Source: Bacillota bacterium (lineage in GTDB: Bacteria > Bacillota > Clostridia > Christensenellales > SZUA-584). Taken from it: a DNA stretch of 64,000 bases. The notes under the pieces were generated by a model. It did not search any database. It saw nothing but the letters and a program-made list of their open reading frames with translations, and was not told the origin of the DNA. Below, in pieces: positions 8,751 through 17,794 of the stretch; within the stretch, counting starts at the first letter, position 1; every line of letters begins with the position of its first letter. The position numbers and the translations under genes are program-made. The DNA lies in the NCBI GenBank assembly GCA_023415915.1, contig JAEZIZ010000083.1:157364-221363 (forward strand), given 5' to 3'.

Positions 8751-9740
8751 CTATTGCTGCGCCTGTACGGCTGTAATAGCTACTACGGATACTATGTCTT
8801 CCACGCTGCATCCCCTTGAAAGGTCGTTGACGGGGGCTGCAAAGCCCTGGCAAATAGGACCGATAGCTTCCGCGCCCGACAGCCTCTGCACCAGCTTGTA
8901 CCCTATGTTTCCGGCCTGAAGATCGGGGAAAATAAGCACGTTGGCTTTTCCGGCCACCGGGCTGCCCGGGGATTTGAGTTGTCCTACTTTTTCCACCAAC
9001 GCCGCGTCGGCTTGCAGTTCGCCGTCCACCAAAAGGTCCGGTGCGAGCTTTTTAACTATCTCGGTCGCCTTTACCACTTTATCCACAAGCTCGTGCTTGG
9101 CGCTTCCTTTTGTGGAGAACGAAAGCATAGCCACTTTAGGCGTCATGCCCGCAAGCTGCCTGCCCGTCTGCGCCGTGGAAATGGCAATAGCCGCGAGTTC
9201 ATTTTCATCCGGGTTGGGATTTACCGCGCAGTCGCCAAACATCAGTATGCCGTTGTGACCGTAATCGTTTGTTTTGAGTTCCATTATGAAACAGCTTGAT
9301 ACAATCGAGATGCCGGGAAGTGTTTTTATTATCTGAAGCGCCGGCCTCAGCGTGTTGGCCGTAGAGTTTATCGCTCCTGCCACCATTCCGTCCGCCTCGC
9401 CCTTTTTGATCATCATACAAGCGTAAAACAGCGGGTCTTCCATCGTCGTTTTTGCCTGTTCCATCGAGATGCCTTTGTGCTTTCTCATCTCATAAAATTC
9501 GGCAGCGTAGTCGTCCAGCTTTCCCGTTTTGTGCAGGTCGACTATATCTACTGCCGAGTAATCCAGCCCTGCGGCTTTCGCTCTTATCTCTTGTTCGTTA
9601 CCTAAGAGTATTACTTTAGCAATACCCTCTTTGGAGATAATCTCTGCTGCTTTGATTGTTCTTTCTTCCGTTCCCTCCGGCAGCACCACTCTTTTGACGG
9701 AGGAGCGTGCTTTACGCTTGATTTCGTCCATCAGTCCCAT
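8751..9740 (-). CDS. pta: Phosphate acetyltransferase
   Basis: Transfers the acetyl group of acetyl-CoA to phosphate, giving acetyl phosphate for AckA. The 329 residues correspond to the short, single-domain (class I) enzyme found in Firmicutes, without the DRTGG and regulatory N-terminal domains of the long enterobacterial form. Typical segments are VVLPEGTEERTIKAA near the start, DGMVAGAINSTANTLRPALQ, and the C-terminal GPICQGFAAPVNDLSRG. It begins the pta-ackA operon and is divergent from tmcAL across a 117-bp AT-rich gap. I could not fix a convincing promoter in that gap. Confidence 0.96.
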   Translation of the reverse strand: MGLMDEIKRKARSSVKRVVLPEGTEERTIKAAEIISKEGIAKVILLGNEQEIRAKAAGLDYSAVDIVDLHKTGKLDDYAAEFYEMRKHKGISMEQAKTTMEDPLFYACMMIKKGEADGMVAGAINSTANTLRPALQIIKTLPGISIVSSCFIMELKTNDYGHNGILMFGDCAVNPNPDENELAAIAISTAQTGRQLAGMTPKVAMLSFSTKGSAKHELVDKVVKATEIVKKLAPDLLVDGELQADAALVEKVGQLKSPGSPVAGKANVLIFPDLQAGNIGYKLVQRLSGAEAIGPICQGFAAPVNDLSRGCSVEDIVSVVAITAVQAQQ

Positions 9741-9857
9741 TTTAATTGCCCTACTCCCTTCAATACAAAAACAAATATCTAAACAATACGTTTAAGTGAT
9801 ATAATTAAACAGCCATAATATTATATTAAATAATTTCGCTTTTGAAAAGGAGAAAAT

Positions 9858-11048
9858 ATGGTTATCTGCGGTATTGTGAGCGAATATAACCCTTTTCATA
9901 AAGGCCACGAAAAACATATCGCTTTAACTCGCGAAAAAACCGGTGCGGATATGGTAATTTGCGCCATGAGCGGCAATTTCGTTCAGCGCGGAGAACCCGC
10001 AGTGTTCGATAAATGGACGCGCGCGGCATGCGCGTTATTGGGCGGGGCTGACGCCGTAATTGAACTTCCGCTGCTTAGCGCGATACAGAGCGCCGAAGGC
10101 TTCGCTTCGGGCGGAGTGTGCGTGCTGGCTGCGGCGGGCGCCGATTCTATAAGCTTTGGCTGCGAAACGGACGATATAGCATTACTCGAGAGGATAGCGC
10201 AAACGCTGTCAGCCGAAACCGACGATTATAAAGAAGAACTTAAGCGGCTGCTTAAAGAAGGCTTAAGCTTCCCTAAAGCGAGGATGATGGCTGCTTTCCA
10301 AGGCGAGAGCGAAGAACTTTTGCTGCCTAACGCGATACTCGGCATAGAATACATAAAGGCTATATTAAGGAACAAGCTTAAAATGAAACCATACGCGATA
10401 AAGCGTATAGGCGAGGATTATCATTCCACCGATATAGCGGCGCCGTATGCAAGCGCAACGGCCATACGCCGCGCTATTGAAGGCGTCGACTTTAATGCCG
10501 CATACAATGCGATGCCTGAGGCTTGCACCGATTATGTAAGGCAATCCATAGACGCAGGACTATTGCCCGTAATGCCACAATGCTTTGACAAGGAGCTTCT
10601 GTATGCCTTAAGGCGGGGCGGACGCGAATACATAGCGTCGCTGCCCGACGTAAGCGAAGGCTTGGAAAACAGGATATACGACGCCGTAGATTCGTGCGGT
10701 TCGCGCGCGGAGCTGATAGCAAAAGTAAAGACAAAGCGGTATACTTATACGCGCATATCCCGCATACTGTTGTGCGCGCTGCTCGGTATAACTAAAAAGA
10801 TGATAGAAGATCACAACAGCCGGGATGTCGGGTATATACGCATACTCGGCGTAAGGAACAGGGACGTGCTTTCTCGTCTCTCGCGTTCCAGTTCAGTGCC
10901 GCTTATTACGGGCTCGGTCTCGGGCTCGCAGTATAATGCCGCCGATTTAAGAGCTTCCGATATATACTCTTTGAGCCAAAAAGCCGCGCCTTTCCGCTGC
11001 GTCGCCCGCGACTTGACGGAGAAGCTAATAATACTCGAAGACGCTTAA
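9858..11048 (+). CDS. tmcAL: tRNA(Met) cytidine acetate ligase (TmcAL/YlbM)
   Basis: Forms N4-acetylcytidine at the wobble base of elongator tRNA-Met, using acetate and ATP through an acetyl-adenylate, unlike E. coli TmcA, which uses acetyl-CoA. The 396-residue protein has the nucleotidyltransferase-like start GIVSEYNPFHKGHEKH, with the HxGH motif near residues 14-17, and the family segment VICAMSGNFVQRGEPAVFDKW. AAGGAG precedes the ATG. It stands head to head with pta-ackA, whose product acetate is its substrate, and upstream of ylbJ, as in the Bacillus ylb region. Confidence 0.93.
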   Translation: MVICGIVSEYNPFHKGHEKHIALTREKTGADMVICAMSGNFVQRGEPAVFDKWTRAACALLGGADAVIELPLLSAIQSAEGFASGGVCVLAAAGADSISFGCETDDIALLERIAQTLSAETDDYKEELKRLLKEGLSFPKARMMAAFQGESEELLLPNAILGIEYIKAILRNKLKMKPYAIKRIGEDYHSTDIAAPYASATAIRRAIEGVDFNAAYNAMPEACTDYVRQSIDAGLLPVMPQCFDKELLYALRRGGREYIASLPDVSEGLENRIYDAVDSCGSRAELIAKVKTKRYTYTRISRILLCALLGITKKMIEDHNSRDVGYIRILGVRNRDVLSRLSRSSSVPLITGSVSGSQYNAADLRASDIYSLSQKAAPFRCVARDLTEKLIILEDA

Positions 11049-11133
11049 AAGCGACGTTTTTAGGCCGCCTGAATTTTCAATGCTTAATCATACGCCTCAC
11101 TATGTGTTCATATAATTACAAGTGAGGCTTAAA

Positions 11134-12294
11134 ATGAGAAAGATACTGCTTGCCGCCGGAGTTGTCGCCATCGCGGTCTTCCTGCTGCTGTACCCCGATC
11201 GCTGCCTGGAAAGCGCAAAAAAAGGCCTTGACCTTTGGTTTGCCGTCGTGCTTCCTTCTCTGCTGCCTTTTATGGCGGCTTCATCGATACTGCTTGAAAC
11301 AGGTGTCGTACGCCTTATTTCATACGCACTTTCCCCTCTCACGCGCCTGCTGTTTTCCGCTCCCGGCGAGAGCGCTTACGTATTCCTTGCGGCGGCGCTG
11401 TCCGGCTATCCCGTAGGCGCGAGAATAACGGGCGAGCTTTACGCTAAAGGGCAGCTGTCCGAGCCCGACGCTCAGGCGATAGTACGCTTCACGAGCGTAA
11501 CCGGCCCTGTGTTTATAGGCGGGGCTGTCGCCACCGGCATGCTCGGCTCGCCCGAAGCCGGCCCATACCTCATATCTTCCCATTACCTGTCAGCCGTACT
11601 CACCGGCGTATTGTTCGGCATTTTCTTAAGAAACAAAAGCGCTCCGGCAAAAAAAGAGACGTTTAAGGAAGCGTGCGCTCTTTTTAAGCGGGACATTTCG
11701 CTGTGCCGCCCGCTTGGCGAGCTGCTTTCCGAAAGCATAGAAAAAGCGCTTACAACGCTGGTAAAGATAGGCGGGTTCATAATAGTATTTTCGGTCATAA
11801 TGGAGATTCTTTCGATAAGCGGGCTGGTAAGCGCCATGGCTTGGGTTTATTCTCCGCTCTCGCGGCTTACAGGCCTTACCGAGCAAAGCACTAAGGCGAT
11901 GCTTTTAGGAGGCATAGAGATGACAAACGGCTGCAGCATAGCCAGCGCCCTTGACTTAAGCCTCCCTTTAAAGCTTCCGATAATATCTTCTATTATCACA
12001 TTCGGTGGTATGTGCATACACATGCAGACGGTATCCGTCTGCGCGCCTTACGGCCTTGTTCCCAAGCAGTTTGCGCTCGCTAAAGGCATTCAGGCTTCTA
12101 TTTCTTACGCATTATGCGCGCTTTTCCTCTCGCTGTTTCCTTTTGCGGACGCGCAGCCGGAAGCCGCGGATATAAAAACAGCCGCATTTTTCGGCATAGG
12201 CTATGCGGCGTTTTCTATTATTACATTGCTTATAATCAAATATATACAAAAAACGGGGAAATCAGCCTGGCTTTCGTTTGGAAGAAAGCTCTAG
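11134..12294 (+). CDS. ylbJ: Sporulation integral membrane protein YlbJ
   Basis: A polytopic membrane protein of the nucleoside-recognition (Gate) family; in B. subtilis ylbJ is a SigE-dependent gene needed for heat-resistant spores. Hydrophobic segments recur along the 386 residues, and the family motif SGYPVGARITGELY follows the second helix pair; the GGIEMTNGCS segment lies near residue 265. I place the start at ATG 11134 because AGTGAGG lies six bases upstream; a GTG at 11122 is in frame but sits inside that ribosome-binding site. The gene follows tmcAL and its 3' end overlaps the convergent gene at 12262 by 33 bp. Its exact transport or recognition role is unknown. Confidence 0.9.
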   Translation: MRKILLAAGVVAIAVFLLLYPDRCLESAKKGLDLWFAVVLPSLLPFMAASSILLETGVVRLISYALSPLTRLLFSAPGESAYVFLAAALSGYPVGARITGELYAKGQLSEPDAQAIVRFTSVTGPVFIGGAVATGMLGSPEAGPYLISSHYLSAVLTGVLFGIFLRNKSAPAKKETFKEACALFKRDISLCRPLGELLSESIEKALTTLVKIGGFIIVFSVIMEILSISGLVSAMAWVYSPLSRLTGLTEQSTKAMLLGGIEMTNGCSIASALDLSLPLKLPIISSIITFGGMCIHMQTVSVCAPYGLVPKQFALAKGIQASISYALCALFLSLFPFADAQPEAADIKTAAFFGIGYAAFSIITLLIIKYIQKTGKSAWLSFGRKL

Positions 12295-12717
12295 CCTGTT
12301 CTTTCTTATCAGCTTAAGGTAATCCGAAAAATATGTTTCCAGTTCGCCGAGAATATCGTCGGCGTATTCTTTCGCGCCCACGGTTATTTCCCTCGCGTTT
12401 GCTTCCGCAAGGTTTAGCAGCTCTTTTGATTTCAGCTCAGCTTCCTGCATTACGCTGCTTTCGGATACGCGCGTTTGCAGTTCGTCTTCGGCGCTGTTTA
12501 TTATAGACGCGGCTTCTTCGTTTGCTTTGTTAATTATTTCGTCGCGCTCGGCAAGCAGATTTTGGGCTTCTATTATTTCTTCGGGTATTGAGTTTTTCAG
12601 ATCGCCCAATATTTCAAGCAGTATATCGAGGTCGACGGTCCTTTTGTTGGAGAAAACGGCTTTGGGGCTGTTTTCCAATTCTTCTCTGAGTTCGTCCAGC
12701 AGTTCGTATATTCTCAT
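12262..12717 (-). CDS. Conserved coiled-coil protein of the coaD-rsmD cluster
   Basis: I recognise this only as an ATPase-stalk-like coiled-coil protein often found after coaD in Clostridia; no function is established. The 151 residues are highly charged and almost wholly helical, with an Ala/Glu-rich stretch at about 60-125 resembling the V-/F-type ATPase stator subunits, and no membrane segment or enzymatic motif. Its ATG lies one base after the coaD stop codon, so it belongs to the alr-MTHFS-rsmD-coaD operon. It converges on ylbJ with a 33-bp overlap of coding ends. Confidence 0.7.
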   Translation of the reverse strand: MRIYELLDELREELENSPKAVFSNKRTVDLDILLEILGDLKNSIPEEIIEAQNLLAERDEIINKANEEAASIINSAEDELQTRVSESSVMQEAELKSKELLNLAEANAREITVGAKEYADDILGELETYFSDYLKLIRKNRLELSSKRKPG

Positions 12718-12718
12718 A

Positions 12719-13201
12719 TTACCTACCCGCCAAATAATTTTTAACGTCGTCTTTTATAGGCTCGGGCACGAGTCCCGTTATGTCGCCGCCGTGAGACGCA
12801 AGCTCGCGGACAAGGCTCGAACTTAAAAATGAATTCTTTAAATCTGTCATTAAAAATACTGTTTCAATGTTCTTTGATAATTTGGCGTTGAGCGCAGCGA
12901 TTTGAAACTCATATTCGAAGTCCGATATTGCCCGAAGACCACGTATTATAAGATTCGCATCCTGTTTTTTCATATAATCAACCAGCAGCCCGGAAAAATT
13001 ATCTACGTTTACGCCCTTAAGGTGGGAAGTACTTCGCCGTATGAATTCCATACGCTGCTCCACGGAAAACGCTGGCGTTTTACCGGTGTTTATAAGCACC
13101 GCAACGGTAACGCTGCCAAACAGCGTACACGCGCGCTCTATGATATCAAGATGGCCGGTGGTAACAGGATCAAAGCTGCCCGGGTAAACACATTTTATCA
13201 T
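12719..13201 (-). CDS. coaD: Phosphopantetheine adenylyltransferase
   Basis: Catalyses the fourth step of coenzyme A synthesis, making dephospho-CoA from 4'-phosphopantetheine and ATP. Motifs are YPGSFDPVTTGHLDI at the start (TxGH nucleotide-binding motif), the RGLRAISDFEYEFQ segment near residues 88-101, and the SSSLVRELA (ISSTxVR-like) loop near 128-136. I choose ATG 13201, giving the standard 160 residues: GGAG lies six bases upstream and the start is one base after the rsmD stop. A longer in-frame start at 13240 would add 13 residues that are really the rsmD tail region. Confidence 0.95.
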   Translation of the reverse strand: MIKCVYPGSFDPVTTGHLDIIERACTLFGSVTVAVLINTGKTPAFSVEQRMEFIRRSTSHLKGVNVDNFSGLLVDYMKKQDANLIIRGLRAISDFEYEFQIAALNAKLSKNIETVFLMTDLKNSFLSSSLVRELASHGGDITGLVPEPIKDDVKNYLAGR

Positions 13202-13202
13202 A

Positions 13203-13739
13203 TCATACTCCGTATTCCAAAAACCACAGCGATATGTCACCGTAAATCTTTTTTCTGGTTAAATTATACTTCGGCGGAAGAATAAAATCAAATGCCGCGC
13301 GGCACTCCATTACCACTCTGCTTCCGTCTTTCAAAATACCGACCTTATCTGCGCTAATAAGGAACGATTCGTAAATATCCGCGTCATACGGAGGGTCAAG
13401 CAGCACTAAATCATACTTATTAAGCCTCGGCATCAGCTTTATTACGTCACCCTTGAATACTGTGTAGCTTTCTTTGGGCACCGGCTCAAGGTTTTGCCTC
13501 AGCGTCTTTATATGTTCGGCCGACAATTCCACGAAGTCCGCGTGCGCCGCACCGCGCGATATCGCTTCTATGCCGAGAGCCCCGCTGCCTGCGAACGCGT
13601 CGAGCACAAACGTGTCCGGCAAATAGAACTGCAGCGCCCCGAACATCGCTTCCTTAACCTTGTCGGTTGTCGGCCGTATGGCGTCTCCTTTGGGGCACAC
13701 AAGCCGCCTTCCCTTTAAGCTGCCCGCGATTACGCGCAT
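13203..13739 (-). CDS. rsmD: 16S rRNA (guanine(966)-N2)-methyltransferase
   Basis: A SAM-dependent methyltransferase that modifies G966 (E. coli numbering) of 16S rRNA in the 30S subunit. The 178-residue protein begins MRVIAGSLKGRRL, as is typical, with the SAM-binding DAFAGSGALGIEA motif near residues 46-58 and the catalytic DPPY motif near 115-118. It overlaps the upstream cyclo-ligase by 10 bp and is directly followed by coaD, a pairing conserved across Firmicutes. Confidence 0.95.
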   Translation of the reverse strand: MRVIAGSLKGRRLVCPKGDAIRPTTDKVKEAMFGALQFYLPDTFVLDAFAGSGALGIEAISRGAAHADFVELSAEHIKTLRQNLEPVPKESYTVFKGDVIKLMPRLNKYDLVLLDPPYDADIYESFLISADKVGILKDGSRVVMECRAAFDFILPPKYNLTRKKIYGDISLWFLEYGV

Positions 13740-14290
13740 CCCTTGCCCCCTATTATACGTTTTTCGGTAACCACGACGTCCATAGGAACGTCGTGCGCTT
13801 CACAAGCGAAGCCCTCAACCACCTGATAGTCGTAGCATACGCCTGTTTTATAGGCGTTTGAAGAAGCAAGGAACCTGTCGTAGTACCCGCCTCCGAAGCC
13901 TATACGGTAAAGCTTTGAATCAAACGCTATGCCTGGCACTACGACAACATCCGGCTTAAGCTCGTCGGCGTCGTTTATGAATACAGGCTCAGGTATGCCG
14001 TATTTGCTTTTATTCATAACCGAGCCGCTCTCGTACCTTACCGCTTTAAGCTCTGTGCCCGCTATATAAGGCAGCGCTACCGCCTTGCCCAGAGACATTA
14101 AGGTTTTTATAAACTCATTCAAGTCGGGCTCGTTTTTATATGCGCAATACGCCATTACGCACGCGGCGTTTTTAACACAATCAAGCGCGAGCAGCTTTTC
14201 GCATATAAGCGCGCTGCTTAAAGCCGCTTCGCCAGGGTCCATCGCATTACGCCGGGCGAGCATACTTTGCCTTAACTTTCCTTTTTCCAT
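13730..14290 (-). CDS. 5-formyltetrahydrofolate cyclo-ligase
   Basis: Uses ATP to convert 5-formyl-THF to 5,10-methenyl-THF, returning the stored folate to the one-carbon pool. The 186-residue form starts KGKLRQSMLARRNAM, which matches the family N-terminus, and carries the C-terminal signature RIGFGGGYYDRFL near residues 127-139. I prefer the ATG at 14290 (AAGGAG just upstream, although with only three bases of spacing) to the longer frame from 14365, whose first 25 codons overlap alr and look unlike the family. The alr stop codon overlaps its ribosome-binding site. Confidence 0.92.
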   Translation of the reverse strand: MEKGKLRQSMLARRNAMDPGEAALSSALICEKLLALDCVKNAACVMAYCAYKNEPDLNEFIKTLMSLGKAVALPYIAGTELKAVRYESGSVMNKSKYGIPEPVFINDADELKPDVVVVPGIAFDSKLYRIGFGGGYYDRFLASSNAYKTGVCYDYQVVEGFACEAHDVPMDVVVTEKRIIGGKGCA

Positions 14291-14297
14291 AGTCTCC

Positions 14298-15431
14298 TTA
14301 CGGGTTTTTGTTATCGGAACAATACAGCCTCGGCACCCTTGGCGATATAGCGCACAGCACTTCATAGTTTATCGTGCCGCAGCGCTCGGCGAATTCATCC
14401 GCCGTTATCTCGTCGCCGCCCTGTCTGCCTATGCAAGCGACGTCCCCGTCGCGCTCCGCGCCCCCTATATCCGTTACGTCAATGAGCGTCTGGTCCATGC
14501 ACACTCGGCCCACAATTTTAGCGCGCTTTCCGCATACGAGCACCTCGCCGTTGTTGGAAAGCAGCCTGTTGAAGCCGTCGGCGTACCCTATCGGAATAGT
14601 TGCAATTCTCATCTCTTTTGGAGCCGTGAACGTGCATCCGTAGCTTATTTTATCACCCGCCTGAACGTATTTTATATGCGATATCTTAGTGTGCAGCGAC
14701 ATCGCGGGTATAAGCTTAATGCTTCTGTTTACCTCATGGGATGGATAGCAGCCGTACATCGCTATGCCCACACGCGCCATGTCGTATGAAAGCTCCGGGC
14801 AGTCGATTGCGGCCCCGCTGTTGGAAGCGTGCACAATAGGCGAAAACCCGCGCCGCTTAACGCCCGCGATAAACTCGGTGAATCGCTCGTTCTGCATCCT
14901 TGTATAGCTTTTGTCCGCTTCGTCAGCGGCTGCAAAGTGCGTCATCACGCCTTCGAGCTCCAAAGACGACGATTTTTGTATATCGTCTAATATGGCGTCC
15001 ATTTCGTCGAACGATTTAACGCCTACCCGGTTCATGCCCGTGTCTACTTTAAGGTGCAGCTTCAGTTTTACGTCATGTTTTTTGGCAGCCTCCGCAGCGT
15101 AAGCTACGCATTCTCTTGACGTTACCGTCATGCTGATATCAAGCCCGGCCGCCATATCCCACTGCCACCTGTTTGACGGCCCGAGCACGAGTATCGGCGC
15201 TGTTACGCCTTCTTCGCGCAGCAATGCCGCCTCCTCGGGTATAGCCACCGCCAGCCAGTCCGCGCCCGCTTCAATGGCCGCTTTTGATACCATAACGCTG
15301 CCGTGCCCGTAAGCGTCCGCCTTTACTACGGCGCAGAACATAGCGCCTTCTCTTAAGTGTTGTTTTAAATTCCTTATGTTTTGTTTTACTGCGTCAAGGT
15401 CAATTACCGCATATGTTGAACGAATTAGCAT
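14298..15431 (-). CDS. alr: Alanine racemase
   Basis: A PLP enzyme that interconverts L- and D-alanine for peptidoglycan synthesis. The 377 residues have the fold-type III barrel with the PLP-lysine motif VVKADAYGHG near residues 36-45 and the catalytic tyrosine in the KISYGCTF segment near 255-262. The C-terminal beta domain ends with the ISPRVPRLY motif. In spore formers alanine racemases can also limit L-alanine germination, but nothing here shows that role. It starts the minus-strand run toward coaD; the ACT protein ends 26 bases upstream, and no promoter is obvious between them. Confidence 0.96.
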   Translation of the reverse strand: MLIRSTYAVIDLDAVKQNIRNLKQHLREGAMFCAVVKADAYGHGSVMVSKAAIEAGADWLAVAIPEEAALLREEGVTAPILVLGPSNRWQWDMAAGLDISMTVTSRECVAYAAEAAKKHDVKLKLHLKVDTGMNRVGVKSFDEMDAILDDIQKSSSLELEGVMTHFAAADEADKSYTRMQNERFTEFIAGVKRRGFSPIVHASNSGAAIDCPELSYDMARVGIAMYGCYPSHEVNRSIKLIPAMSLHTKISHIKYVQAGDKISYGCTFTAPKEMRIATIPIGYADGFNRLLSNNGEVLVCGKRAKIVGRVCMDQTLIDVTDIGGAERDGDVACIGRQGGDEITADEFAERCGTINYEVLCAISPRVPRLYCSDNKNP

Positions 15432-15457
15432 TATTACCTTCTTTAGAGTATTGTTTT

Positions 15458-15886
15458 TTAGAATATGTCGCTTTCTTCGAGCAGCCTCACATTGCTTTTC
15501 TTAAGCGCCTCTATAGCGCCGTTAATGTCTTCCACGCGGAAGAGTATCAGCGCGTTCTGACTCGGCGTGCGCACGAACGAATACAGGTATTCAACGCTTA
15601 TGCCCGCATCGTCGAGCATCTTTAATACGCTTGCGAGCCCGCCCGGCTTATCCGGCACTTCGGCGACTATAACTTCCGTCATGCTCGCCGTAAAGCCGTT
15701 CTGTTTGAGAACGGTTATGGCTTTATCCGGGTTATTGACAATGCAGCGCATTATCCCGAAATTTGTCGTGTCTGCTATAGACAGCGCTATAAGGTCTATG
15801 CCCTCATTGCCCAGCACGTCGGTTATTCTTGCCAGTCTGCCCTTCTTGTTTTCCACGAAGACGGATATCTGTTTTATCATAACCAT
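15458..15886 (-). CDS. Tandem ACT-domain protein of arylacetate operon
   Basis: A 142-residue protein made of two ACT domains (about 3-70 and 72-140). ACT domains bind amino acids and often regulate enzymes allosterically. The protein has no enzymatic or DNA-binding part. Stand-alone tandem ACT proteins of this kind lie beside phenylacetate-CoA ligases in many anaerobes, and an aromatic amino acid is a plausible ligand, but that is inference. The start lies six bases after the paaK stop and overlaps its ribosome-binding site region, so it is the last gene of the paaK-iorA-iorB-paaK run. Confidence 0.85.
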   Translation of the reverse strand: MVMIKQISVFVENKKGRLARITDVLGNEGIDLIALSIADTTNFGIMRCIVNNPDKAITVLKQNGFTASMTEVIVAEVPDKPGGLASVLKMLDDAGISVEYLYSFVRTPSQNALILFRVEDINGAIEALKKSNVRLLEESDIF

Positions 15887-15892
15887 TCCTCC

Positions 15893-17191
15893 TTAAAACT
15901 TTCTTTTATCTATTACGCGCTTTGCCTTTCCCATGCTGCGCTCTATCGACTTTGGTTCGACGAGCGTTACTTTTACGCTTATATTGAGTACGTTCTGTAT
16001 GGCGCTCCTTATCTTCTCGCTCAAAGCTTCAAGCTTCCTTACCTCGTCCGAGAAGAACTCGGGAGATACTTCCACCTGCACCTCCAAGGTATCGAAGTTG
16101 TCCACCCTGTCTACGATTATCTGATAGTTGGGCGAAGCCTCCGCGATTTCCACCAGCACGCTCTCTATCTGCGCCGGGAACACGTTTACGCCGCGTATAA
16201 TAAGCATGTCGTCCGTGCGGCCCATCACCTTTTCCATACGCACCATAGTGCGCCCGCAGCCGCACTTTTCGGCGTGCAGCGCCGTTATGTCGCGCGTCCT
16301 GTACCTTATCAGCGGTATTCCGTCCTTGTCTATCGTCGTTATTACGAGCTCTCCTTTTTCGCCGTACGGCAGAGGCTCGAGCGTATCGGGGTCAATTATC
16401 TCGGGCAGGAAGAAATCCTCCGCTATATGCAGTCCCTGTTTGTATTCGCAGTCCGCCGCGACACCGGGGCCCATTATCTCGGAGAGCCCGTATATGTCAA
16501 TAGCGAGTATGCCAAGCCGCTTCTCTATCTCGCTCCTCATAGCTTCCGTCCAGGGCTCCGCGCCGAATATGCCGGCCTCGAGCTTAAGAGCTTTCCTGTC
16601 TATGCCCATCTCCTCCATAGTCTCTGCCATAAACAGCGCGTACGAGGGCGTGCATGCGAGTATCGTAGTTCCGAAATCCTGCATCAGCATTATCTGCCTT
16701 TGTGTGTTGCCGCCCGATACCGGCACGGTTATCGCGCCTAAAGCCTCCGCGCCGTAGTGCGCTCCGAGCCCTCCGGTAAAAAGCCCGTAGCCATACGCCA
16801 CCTGCACGACGGAATGGCTGTTGCCGCCCGCGAAAACGAGTGTTCTCGCCATAAGGCTCGCCCAGTTTTCTATGTCGCGCTTCGTATACCCAACTACCGT
16901 AGGCTTGCCCGTAGTGCCCGACGAGGCGTGCACCCTTACTATCTCTTCCCTTGGCACGGCAAACATGCCGAACGGGTAATTATCCCGCAAATCGCTTTTA
17001 AGCGTGAACGGCAGCAGCTTTAAATCGCCAAGACTTTTTATATCTTCCGGCTTTACACCTTTTTCATCAAAAGCTTTTTTATAGAACGGTACGTTTTCAT
17101 ATACTTTCTTTACTGTTCTCTTTAATTTATAAAACTGCAGGGCTTCAAGCTGATCCCTTTCCATGCATTCTATTTCTTTGTTCCAATACAT
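15893..17191 (-). CDS. paaK: Phenylacetate-CoA ligase (copy 1)
   Basis: An AMP-forming acyl-CoA synthetase of the PaaK family, which activates aryl acetates (phenylacetate, indoleacetate) with ATP and CoA. The 432 residues contain the phosphate-binding loop SSGTTGKPTVVGYT near residues 91-104, the DIYGLSEIMGPG motif near 235, and the GRTDDMLIIRGVNVFP hinge motif near 325-340, followed by an ACT-like C-terminal lid domain. Beside indolepyruvate oxidoreductase it may act in either direction, since arylacetyl-CoA from IorAB could be converted to arylacetate with energy gain. It is clearly related to the copy at 19529-20821. Confidence 0.93.
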   Translation of the reverse strand: MYWNKEIECMERDQLEALQFYKLKRTVKKVYENVPFYKKAFDEKGVKPEDIKSLGDLKLLPFTLKSDLRDNYPFGMFAVPREEIVRVHASSGTTGKPTVVGYTKRDIENWASLMARTLVFAGGNSHSVVQVAYGYGLFTGGLGAHYGAEALGAITVPVSGGNTQRQIMLMQDFGTTILACTPSYALFMAETMEEMGIDRKALKLEAGIFGAEPWTEAMRSEIEKRLGILAIDIYGLSEIMGPGVAADCEYKQGLHIAEDFFLPEIIDPDTLEPLPYGEKGELVITTIDKDGIPLIRYRTRDITALHAEKCGCGRTMVRMEKVMGRTDDMLIIRGVNVFPAQIESVLVEIAEASPNYQIIVDRVDNFDTLEVQVEVSPEFFSDEVRKLEALSEKIRSAIQNVLNISVKVTLVEPKSIERSMGKAKRVIDKRKF

Positions 17192-17229
17192 ATTCGGCCT
17201 CCAAATTTTATACCCTAATAAGGGAAATG

Positions 17230-17793
17230 TTAAAATTCGTAGCCTTTCTCAAACGCCTTAAGATTAACGTCCAATAGCTTTTGGGGTATCGTTTCTTTAA
17301 TGGCATCTATGAAAAGCTGTTTATCAATGTCGCTGCTCCTGGCAAACGCACCTATAAGCACCGTGTTCACCGCTTTTTCACTGCCCGCCTGCTTTGCTAG
17401 CGACAAAGCGTCGATAAACACTGCTTCCGGCGCCGCCTTGCGTATCCTGTCCTCTATGTCGCAAGGATATTCTTCCGCTCCGGTAACTACCGGCATAGGA
17501 GAAATCTGCTGCGTATTGATAAACATACTGCCGTTTTTTTTCAAACGGCATATCCACCTCAACCCCTCAAGCTTTTCAAAAGCAAGTATAACATCCGCTC
17601 TGCCCTCGTCTATCACGGGCGAATGCACCTTATCACCGAAGCGCACGTGAGTGACGACGCTGCCTCCGCGCTGCGCCATTCCGTGCACTTCCGATAGCTT
17701 TACATCATATCCCGCAGCCACTGCGAGATTACCAAGTATCCTGCTCGCGAGCAGCGTGCCCTGCCCGCCTACGCCTACTATCAATATATCCAT
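17230..17793 (-). CDS. iorB: Indolepyruvate:ferredoxin oxidoreductase, beta subunit
   Basis: The gamma-type (small) subunit of the 2-oxoacid:ferredoxin oxidoreductase that decarboxylates aryl pyruvates such as indolepyruvate and phenylpyruvate to aryl acetyl-CoA while reducing ferredoxin. The 187 residues begin with GVGGQGTLLASRILG, the family signature, and HGMAQRGGSVVTHVRFG follows near residues 38-54. Its ATG follows the iorA stop by one base. Substrates arise by transamination of Trp, Phe and Tyr. Length is normal. Confidence 0.93.
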   Translation of the reverse strand: MDILIVGVGGQGTLLASRILGNLAVAAGYDVKLSEVHGMAQRGGSVVTHVRFGDKVHSPVIDEGRADVILAFEKLEGLRWICRLKKNGSMFINTQQISPMPVVTGAEEYPCDIEDRIRKAAPEAVFIDALSLAKQAGSEKAVNTVLIGAFARSSDIDKQLFIDAIKETIPQKLLDVNLKAFEKGYEF

Positions 17794-17794
17794 A

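Noticed and set aside
9741..9857. Promoters for pta and tmcAL in the divergent gap
   Set aside because: A TATAAT is present for tmcAL but no -35 at a suitable distance; not firm enough to list.
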